In this document: piece by piece, positions 7,653 to 13,134 of the stretch | How positions within the stretch are numbered: position 1 is the first letter of the stretch | Layout: each line of letters begins with the position of its first letter | From: Galdieria sulphuraria | Lineage: Eukaryota; Rhodophyta; Bangiophyceae; Galdieriales; Galdieriaceae | DNA: 13,134 bases | Assembly: GCF_000341285.1 (NCBI RefSeq) | Contig: NW_005178387.1 | Span: 1-13,134 of the forward strand | Reading direction: 5' to 3' | Program-made: the position numbers and the translations under genes | Notes under the pieces: model-generated | Databases searched by the model: none | The model's input: the letters and a program-made list of their open reading frames with translations, nothing else | What the model was told of the DNA's origin: nothing

Positions 7653-8709
7653 TGCACGAGTTGGTCATAAATAGAACACCTTTGGTATTTATCATATCAT
7701 TTATGCCTAGTGACAAGGTCAATTTTAAGCTGTAGAGAAAGGAACTTTAATGTACCTTGGCTACTTTTCTATTGAACTTGGTGTCAAATAGAATGACTTG
7801 ACCTTGTTCATATGAATTCATATTCTGGTTATGAATACTATATTTGAAGAGTACCGATCATATGCTATTTGAAATTACCCTTAACACTTTTTCCACTGTT
7901 TATCATACACCTCATCCTGTAACTTAGTTTCATAAAAGCCTTGGTATCGTTCAGACTATCAAGATTTATGGCTATGACTTATATAGTTTCGATAGAATTC
8001 ACTTGACTCCAATCTGTTCCATCAAAGATTGATTAGATAGTGGGACATGCATAATGTCGCAGTCAACTACAGAATCATAGACATACGAGACAATTCAACT
8101 GAATTGGACGGAACTGTATGTTTGGAACTTCACAGATCATCTCTACTCTAATTTAGAAGAACGCAAACATTCGGTTTTATGTTGTTTGAAAGATTTGAAT
8201 CAACATAATAACTTGAGAAGATTGACGAAAAAGTACTTTGATCCTAACCTTTGATTGTTAGTACTTCAAGTCATGCTGAGACATATAGTTATGTCCGTTT
8301 ACTTCCTTTCGTGAAAAAAAGTTGTCTCTTATCTTTGTTATATTAAGCTATTACAAAATCAAGTTGATAACCTGGTACAGCTTTCAGTGGGTCATGGTCA
8401 TTTGCACAGCAGACTCTTTGTTATCTTTATGGATGAAGAATTGAGTTTGGCTTGTGTTGATTCATTGATTGAATGATTGATTGCTTAGTGTCATACTAGC
8501 ACATTTACTTATCAACTGACAAATAATCGCACTTGGATTAGTAAAATTGACTGATTCCAGTATTTGATGAATAGTAGCAGGACAACCCTATTCAAAAAAA
8601 TGATTTAAGAATTCACTTTAGACAGATAGTTGATTTGCGAGTCAAAGACAAGTTGTAACCATAGAAAAAGATATATACAAGGTAAATGATACAAATAGGA
8701 GTAGTTTCA
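7653..8709 (+). other. Tail of relic C and 5' region of relic D, no intact gene
   Basis: In the relic C frame, V-E-K-G-T-L near 7736-7753 resembles the end of copia RNase H ('V-E-x-G-x-I-x-L-x-Y'), about where that domain should finish. From ~7800 to ~8700 I recognise nothing. If relic D was once full length, its gag and the terminal repeats of both copies belong here, but no repeat pair was visible. No open frame of note is present on either strand. Confidence 0.35.
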
Positions 8710-8763
8710 TTGTGCATTCTCAAGATGAATACGAACTGGATTGGACACTGCTAACAGAATGAA

Positions 8764-8926
8764 ATGAATTGTTTGAACCACACTGGGTTGTCCGTCTATT
8801 ATGAGCCCTTTAGCTCATCAAGATATTTTATCGTGACACTAGAAAACTCTCTGACCCATAAGAAGAGTCATTATACCCTAGACTTTAGTTCACATAGTAT
8901 TTATATATCCTCAATAGTCTATTTAA
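8764..8926 (+). pseudogene. Copia-type integrase, first catalytic aspartate region (relic D)
   Basis: Residues 4-8 of this frame read L-N-H-T-G and residues 17-25 read S-S-S-R-Y-F-I-V-T. The copia integrase start is 'L-x-x-H-T-D-x-x-G-P ... G-G-S-R-Y-F-x-x-F-I-D-D-x-S-R-K'. Spacing between H-T and R-Y-F is two residues short of the family. The catalytic aspartate is glycine here, and the 'I-D-D' is L-E-N. Upstream in the same frame, C-I-L-K-M-N near 8713-8730 could be the 'C-x-x-G-K' of the pre-integrase domain; a TAA at 8752 separates the two. The frame remains open to 9009, but the family match passes to another frame around 8925. Confidence 0.57.
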
Positions 8927-9208
8927 TACCGATTGCTTCACGACGGTATGGATTTATTGGAAGAATTTACCCAAGCAGAGTTGGCAGACGAAATACCAAC
9001 GAGTACTAGTATTCTTTCATCTAAATACACAGAGGACAACCTAGTTGATAGTTTGCTTGACAAGAATCACAACGAGAGAAAATCCCCAAATTCTCTCCCT
9101 CATAGTTGCAAATCACTTTCAAATACTAAACAGATCGTTGACCGAAACTCGTTTGAGTCCATTGTTTCCAGAATTGACCCAATGTTGAATCATATTAGTA
9201 TACTGTAA
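8927..9208 (+). pseudogene. 86-91 codon open frame, likely integrase core of relic D
   Basis: The frame is open from 8927 to 9208, with an ATG at 8948. It is acidic at the start and looks more like real coding sequence than anything else here. As an integrase piece, S-I-L-S-S-K-Y-T-E-D-N near 9008-9040 would be 'L-R-S-D-N-G-x-E-Y', and L-L-D-K-N (9053-9067) 'L-x-x-x-G-I'. S-P-N-S-L-P-H-S (9083-9106) would be 'S-x-P-Y-S-P-Q-Q-N-G', and K-Q-I-V-D-R-N (9128-9148) the part after the catalytic glutamate. The last segment resembles Q-L-I-D-Q-S in the relic A integrase, which supports a shared family. The alternative is a small host gene or 5' exon starting at 8948, with no recognisable domain. I favour the integrase reading because pieces on both sides fit. 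Confidence 0.47.
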
Positions 9209-9209
9209 A

Positions 9210-9311
9210 ATGGAGATTTTGTTGTTTCCATTGGGTTTGATTCTGCATAATATGTTGAGCACCAATATACACACGTTTTACTGCATTTTTTCTGCTAATG
9301 GGAAAGATGGG
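9210..9311 (+). pseudogene. Copia-type integrase helix after QNG, last piece of relic D
   Basis: In the third frame, residues ~12-34 read L-H-N-M-L-S-T-N-I-H-T-F ... S-A-N-G-K-D-G. This resembles the copia segment 'W-x-E-A-L-x-T-A-x-Y-x-L-N-R-x-P-T-x-x-x-D-G-K' that follows the catalytic core. The frame goes on to 9506, but after ~9311 it consists only of G-rich satellite translation. A one-base frame change separates it from the preceding piece. Confidence 0.47.
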
Positions 9312-9356
9312 CAATTTGAAAAGAGTGGCCAATTAGGAATGGGCCCTCGCAATTTT

Positions 9357-9640
9357 GATTTAAAAATTGCCATTATGGGTGTGGAGTGGGAAAGAATGGA
9401 TAAAATGGAAATGGGAGAGAGAGGGGAAATTGCGATGGGGGAAAATGGGTGGGGTAAGGGGTGTGAGGAAATTGAAGAGGGGCCAACCCAAAGGCGATTG
9501 CGTTGATTTGGAAATTGCCATTATGGATGCGGGGAAGAATGGGTAAATTAGAAATGGGAGAGAATGTGGAAATTGACGACAGGGAAAAAAGTAGGAAAAA
9601 GGGTGAAAGGAAAATGCAGGGGACAACCCAAACACGATAG
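9357..9640 (+). repeat. Two internal ~145 bp sub-repeats in the G-rich block of unit 1
   Basis: Two similar segments lie head to tail. Each begins GATTT(A/G)(A/G)AAATTGCCATTATGG (9357 and 9505) and ends AGGGG(C/A)CAACCCAAA (around 9476-9492 and 9616-9632). The spacing is ~148 bases at the start and ~140 at the end. The G-rich blocks of units 2 and 3 contain related pieces (AATTGCCATGG, GGGCCAATTGGG, CCAACCCAACAGCG), so the block appears to have grown by duplication of a shorter module. Confidence 0.7.
9437..9461 (+). other. Predicted G-quadruplex motif in subtelomeric unit 1
   Basis: Four G-runs of 5, 3, 4 and 4 are separated by loops of 5, 1 and 3 bases. This satisfies the standard G3+N1-7 rule on the plus strand, the same strand as the telomeric G-strand. 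A looser cluster (G-runs at 10487, 10501, 10505, 10514; one loop of 9) lies in unit 2. Structure predicted from sequence only. Confidence 0.7.
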
Positions 9641-10320
9641 AGTGTTTGAAAAATTCCAATTCGAAAAGCAAAAAAGATTGAAATTTGAACTTTAGTTATA
9701 TTTTATGAGATAGTAATAGTAGAAAGTTCAATTACATGCTGTTCATATACTGTTTCCATGCTTTCATAATGCACTTTCACTCTAAAATAATCTTCTTATT
9801 AAGTTTTTAAAGAAAATATAATAACAATTTAATGTAGTTAATTGAAACATTGAAAACATTGTTAAAAAATTAAATCATTGACTTAATTTTTAACTGTTAC
9901 AATGAAATGTTCAAAGTAAATATTATATAATCACAAAAAACTCAACAAAGCAAAAAAGAATTAATTTTAAAGAGAGTATATTTATACAGTATCCATTTTA
10001 TTGACAAAAATAAATAATTTTTAGTTTAGTTTGACAATATTTACTAAAAATATACACAACAAAAAAAACGATCAGCAAAATTTGATAGCAACCTTGACAT
10101 GCTATACTACAGACACGCCATAAACGCAAGGATTATTTTTTTAAAAAATTAATAACATCAAAAGTGAAAACTAACCTATAAAAAAAGAGGACATAGTCGT
10201 AGTATGTATAGAAAGAAAAGTTTTTTATTCAAAGAAATAGACATATTGAAAAGGATCAAGTAGAAGATTCAAAAAAAAAGTAACTGGAAAAAACAAAGAA
10301 TTGCATCTAGTAAATTGTCA

Positions 10321-11432
10321 TTTGATGAGAGAATATGTAGGGGGGAATGAAATGGTCAATTGCAGGTAAAAAATGATAGGGCAACTTTGGTTTAAAAATT
10401 GTCTTGGGGAAGTGTTGATGTAGGAAAGAAGGGGCAAATTAATTGGGAGAGAGGGTTGGGAGCAATTGTAAATTAGAAATTGGCATGGGGGAAAATGAGT
10501 GGGAGGGAAGGAATGGGGCCAATTGAGAAGAGAGGGGTCAACTCGAAATGTGGATGGCCAATTGTGATTTTGAAATTGCCATGGGGGAAAATGAGTAGGA
10601 GGGGAGGAAGGATTGCGGGCCAATTGGGAAGAAAGGAGGGCCAACCCAACAGCGATTTAGATTTGAGATTTATCATTATGAGTGGTGGGGGAAGAATAAA
10701 TAAATTGGAAATGGGAAGGGGCATTGGAAACTTTCAGGGAGTTTATGAAAAGGACAGAGTAATTTGAATTGAGGGAATTAAGAAAATACAAGAAGAGAGT
10801 TAGAGGGATTCAAATTTTAAAAGTAGAAGATAAAAAGTTGACCTTCAATTATATTTTGTGAGATGGAGGTAGTAGTAAGATTGACGACATACTGTTCACG
10901 CAATATTTCTATATTTTCATAGTAGAACCTCAGTCAAAAATAATCTTTTTTAAACTTAATAAAACTATGCTAACAAAATACTATAGTTAATTAAAACATT
11001 GAAAAAATAAAAAAATTTATTACCGCCTTGATTTTCAACGCTTATATGTCAAAGTTTCAAAGTAAATTCTATTTCGACACAATAAATTGAATAGAGTAAA
11101 GAAAATTTATTTAAAAAAAATATAGATAACAAAGTAGCTAGTAAATGGACAAGAGAAGATAATTTTTTGTTTCAAAATAGTTACTAAAAATAATTAACTA
11201 AAATTAATCTTAACACAAGCAAAAAAGATAAGAATCATACAATAACTTAAAAATTTAATTTTAAAACATCAGTAAATTCCAAAATAGATACCAATCTATG
11301 CGAGCGATGAGACACAATTTTAAATGATACACAAAAAGAAGCTGCATTTAAGGAATTAAAGATGTCCAAAAATATTGAATAGGATACAGTGCAGAAACAA
11401 AAATAGACAAAATAACTCAAGAAAACAGACAA
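10321..11432 (+). repeat. Subtelomeric repeat unit 2
   Basis: A G/A-rich block (~10323-10770) is followed by an AT-rich block. From ~10517 onward it is matched by unit 3 at a constant offset of 1052 bases (for example GGGCCAACCCAACAGCG at 10638 and 11690), rising to ~1073 near the end (CAAGAAAAC at 11418 and 12491) through small indels. By eye roughly nine bases in ten are identical. Inside the G-rich block, AATTGGCATGGGGGAAAATGAG (10480-10500) and AATTGCCATGGGGGAAAATGAG (10571-10593) are two copies of one module. The AT-rich half contains short, strikingly conserved islands (11022-11052 and 11287-11336). No gene is supported; open frames at 10318-10767 on both strands are artefacts of base skew. 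Confidence 0.87.
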
Positions 11433-12500
11433 GTTTGATTTGGAGAATGCCATGGGTGAAAATGAGTAAAGGGTAAAAATGGGCAAGTTTGGAGAGGGTT
11501 CAATTCGTAATGCGCATGGCCATTGTGATTTGGAAAATGTGCATGGAGGAAAATCAGTGGGAGGAAGAATGGGCCAATTTAGAGAGGGGTCAATTCGAAG
11601 TTTGGATGGGCAATTGTGATCTAAAGATTGCCATGGTGGAAAATGAGTGGGAGGGGAGGAAGGATTGCGGGCCAATTGGGAAGAAAGGGGGGCCAACCCA
11701 ACAGCGATTTAGATTTGGGATTTACCATTATGAGTGGTGGGGGAACAATAAATAATTGGAAATGGGAAGGGGTATTGAAAACTGTCAGGGCAGTGTCTGA
11801 AAAGGACCGAGTAATTTGAATTGAGAAAACTAAGAAAATACAAGAAGAGTGTTAGAGGGATTCAAATTTTGAAAGTAGAAGATAAAAAGTTGACCTTCAA
11901 TTATATTTTATGAAATGGAGGTAGTAGTAAGATTGACGACATACTGTTCACGGAATATTTCTATATTTTCATAGTAGAACCTCAGTCAAAAATAATCTTT
12001 TTTAAACTTAATAAAACTATGCTAACAAAATACTATAGTTAATTAAAACATTGAAAATGTAAATAAAAAAATTTTTTACCGCCTTGATTTTCAACGCTTA
12101 TATGTCAATGGTTCAAAGTAAATTCTATTTCGACACAATAAATTGAATAAAGTAAAAAAAATTTACTAAAAAAAAAATAATAAAGTAACTACTTAATGGA
12201 CAAGAGAAGATAATTTTTTTTTCCAAAATAGTTACTAAAAATAGAAACCACAGATGCAAAAATGATTAACTAGAATTAATCGCAACATAAACAACAAAGA
12301 TTAGAATCATACAACTACTGGAAAATTTAATTTTTAATCATCATTAAATTGCAAAATAGATACCAATCTATGCGAGCGATAAAACACAATTTTAAATGAT
12401 ACACAAAAAAAAGTTGCATTTAAGGAATTAAAGATGTCCCAAAAATATTGAACAGGATACAGTGCAAAAACAAAAATAATAGAAATAAACCAAGAAAACC
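11433..12500 (+). repeat. Subtelomeric repeat unit 3 (telomere-proximal copy)
   Basis: The G/A-rich block (~11436-11820) begins GATTTGGAGAATGCCATGGG and repeats the module AATTGCCATGG(G/T)GGAAAATGAG as in unit 2. The AT-rich block follows to ~12500. It matches unit 2 closely over its whole length after ~11570. The match ends at CAAGAAAAC (12491-12499), after which unit 2 leads into the next G-rich block whereas unit 3 leads to unrelated sequence and then the telomere. The chromosome end therefore sits close to a repeat-unit boundary. The minus-strand open frame at 11247-11696 spans unit 2 AT-rich and unit 3 G-rich DNA and is not considered a gene. Confidence 0.87.
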
Positions 12501-12573
12501 AAAAATTGCAATAACTTCACTTTCTCAAAAGTAGAGTAATTGTGTAATGTCACGAAGGTCAATTTTCTTATGT
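12501..12573 (+). other. Telomere-adjacent spacer outside the repeat unit
   Basis: About 73 bases lie between the end of repeat unit 3 and the first telomere-like repeats. They are not matched at the end of unit 2, nor seen elsewhere in the window. No motif is recognised. It may be the remnant of a fourth, diverged unit or sequence captured at the break where the telomere was added. Confidence 0.5.
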
Positions 12574-12635
12574 TAGGTTTAATAAGTTATATTAAGTTAC
12601 ATTAAGTTATATTAAGTTTTATTAAGTTATATTAA
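12574..12635 (+). repeat. Variant telomere-like array (AAGTTATATT)n
   Basis: About five head-to-tail copies of a 10-bp unit AAGTTATATT (variants AAGTTACATT and AAGTTTTATT) follow a TTAGGTTTAAT. The period equals that of the 10-bp telomere unit, and ATTAAGTTATATT differs from ATTAGGGTTTATT at three of thirteen positions, the same three in most copies. Sharing the same changes argues that one mutated telomere repeat was amplified, rather than that each copy decayed independently. Confidence 0.75.
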
Positions 12636-13134
12636 GGTTTATCTAGGGTTTATTAGGGTTTATTAGGGTTTATTAGGGTTTATTAGGGTTTATTAGGGTT
12701 TATTAGGGTTTATTTAGGGTTTATTAGGGTTTATTTAGGGTTTATTTAGGGTTTATTTAGGGTTTATTTAGGGTTTATTTAGGGTTTATTTAGGGTTTAT
12801 TTAGGGTTTATTTAGGGTTTATTTAGGGTTTATTTAGGGTTTATTTAGGGTTTATTTAGGGTTTATTTAGGGTTTATTTAGGGTTTATTTAGGGTTTATT
12901 TAGGGTTTATTAGGGTTTATTTAGGGTTTATTTTAGGGTTTATTAGGGTTTATTAGGGTTTATTAGGGTTTATTTAGGGTTTATTAGGGTTTATTAGGGT
13001 TTATTTAGGGTTTATTTAGGGTTTATTTAGGGTTTATTTAGGGTTTATTAGGGTTTATTAGGGTTTATTTAGGGTTTATTTAGGGTTTATTTAGGGGTTA
13101 TTAGGGTTAATTAGGGTTTATTTAGGGTTTATTA
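12636..13134 (+). repeat. Telomere: TTTATT(T)AGGG array reaching the chromosome end
   Basis: After one TTTATCTAGGG (12638-12648) come six 10-bp units TTTATTAGGG (12649-12708), one 11-mer and one 10-mer. Sixteen uninterrupted 11-bp units TTTATTTAGGG follow (12730-12905), then a mixture of both with one 12-bp unit TTTATTTTAGGG (12927-12938). The G-rich strand reads 5' to 3' toward the right edge, as expected for a right-hand chromosome end. Units vary in the number of T's before AGGG (2, 3 or 4), the pattern expected if telomerase slips on an A-run in its RNA template. Two changed units (GGGGTTATTA and GGGTTAATTA) lie at 13093-13113. The motif fits what I remember for Galdieria sulphuraria. The array is cut by the window edge, so its full length is unknown. 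Confidence 0.95.

Larger units (their letters stand above)
5816..7790 (+). mobile_element. Relic C: degenerate Ty1/copia-type pol on the plus strand
   Basis: This is a plus-strand copy with integrase C-terminus (5816-5945), RT (6588-6972), post-RT connection (7165-7356), RNase H (7453-7650) and a possible RNase H end near 7733-7765. From 6706 to about 7640 all recognisable blocks lie in the same reading frame (frame 1 of the window), about 930 bases with stops but no net frameshift. That register is strong internal support for a single decayed coding sequence. Distances between blocks agree with relic B to within ~100 bases. Gag, N-terminal integrase and terminal repeats were not found. Confidence 0.65.
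8710..9311 (+). mobile_element. Relic D: copia-type integrase, cut off by subtelomeric repeat
   Basis: Three consecutive plus-strand open frames (8764-9009, 8927-9208, 9210-9311) can be read as one copia integrase with two frame changes. They start at the end of the pre-integrase zinc domain (C-I-L-K-M-N near 8713-8730) and stop just after the 'T-A-x-Y-x-L-N-R-x-P-T' helix. The RT and RNase H that should follow are absent: at ~9312 the sequence switches abruptly to the G-rich subtelomeric repeat. This is the best-preserved integrase in the window and marks the inner edge of the subtelomeric satellite. Confidence 0.57.
9312..10320 (+). repeat. Subtelomeric repeat unit 1 (diverged, innermost copy)
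   Basis: About 330 bases of G/A-rich sequence (to ~9645) are followed by ~670 bases of very AT-rich sequence. The AT-rich half aligns by eye with units 2 and 3. Shared landmarks are an AATTATATTTT-type stretch (9691), a CTGTTCA (9738), AAATAATCTT (9785), TAATTGAAACATTGAAAA (9838), TTCAAAGTAAAT (9909), and a GACATATTGAAAAGGATCA stretch (10241) matching the region near 11360 in unit 2. Divergence from units 2 and 3 is substantial, with many substitutions and indels. It begins abruptly after copia integrase relic D. No coding potential is inferred; open frames on both strands of the G-rich part follow from its skewed composition. Confidence 0.8.

Noticed and set aside
9210-9671. Long open frames on both strands of the first G-rich block
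   Set aside because: Beyond ~9311 both translate a purine-rich satellite with sub-repeats. Openness on both strands follows from the base skew; only the first ~100 bases on the plus strand resemble integrase.
10318-10767. Three overlapping open frames (two minus, one plus) in unit 2, with P/F/S-rich or G/R-rich products
   Set aside because: Low-complexity translation of the G-rich block, not conserved in frame with unit 3.
11247-11819. Open frames in unit 3, including a 149-codon minus-strand frame, the longest in the window
   Set aside because: It straddles the AT-rich part of unit 2 and the G-rich part of unit 3. Related satellite sequence in the other units does not keep it open, and there is no recognisable domain.
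12649-13134. Telomere array considered as an interstitial telomeric repeat or CRISPR-like array
   Set aside because: Units are 10-12 bp with no unique spacers, and the array runs to the edge with correct G-strand polarity for a right-hand chromosome end.

Overview
The window is the right-hand end of a eukaryotic chromosome. The last ~490 bases (12645-13134) are a G-strand telomere array of TTTATTAGGG (10 bp) and TTTATTTAGGG (11 bp) units running to the window edge. From memory, a TTATT(T)AGGG-type telomere has been reported for the thermoacidophilic red alga Galdieria sulphuraria, and the moderately AT-rich composition fits. A Galdieria-like (Cyanidiophyceae) source is therefore the best guess, but it is an inference, not a proof.

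There is no convincing intact host gene. Bases 1 to ~9311 look like unrecognisable intergenic DNA. Read codon by codon, however, they carry eroded pieces of Ty1/copia-type retrotransposon pol (integrase, reverse transcriptase, RNase H) in at least four copies. Relic A is on the minus strand: RT at 22-312, integrase at ~1205-1620, possible gag region to ~2314. Relic B is on the minus strand at 2819-5040, running from integrase core to RNase H. Relic C is on the plus strand at ~5816-7790, from the integrase C-terminus to the RNase H end. Relic D is on the plus strand at ~8710-9311 and holds integrase only, cut off by the subtelomeric repeat. B and C meet head to head around 5041-5815. The domains fall in the order and spacing expected of copia pol, which is the main support, because single-motif matches are weak. 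The copies are inactive: each resolved piece has stops, frameshifts or lost catalytic residues.

From ~9312 to ~12500 lie three tandem copies of a ~1.05-1.1 kb subtelomeric repeat. Each has a G/purine-rich block (plus strand) with internal sub-repeats, followed by a very AT-rich block. The inner copy is clearly diverged; the two outer copies are near-identical. Open frames in the G-rich blocks are composition artefacts.

Between the last repeat and the telomere are ~70 bases of unassigned sequence (12501-12573). Next comes a short array of a variant 10-bp unit, AAGTTATATT (12574-12635), which looks like mutated telomere repeat that was itself amplified. The true telomere array then shows runs of equal-length units: six 10-mers, a mixed pair, then exactly sixteen 11-mers, then mixed.

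No tRNA, rRNA, CRISPR array or intact operon was seen. The window reads as a retroelement graveyard capped by a young subtelomeric satellite and a telomere. All protein assignments were made by eye and need a profile search.
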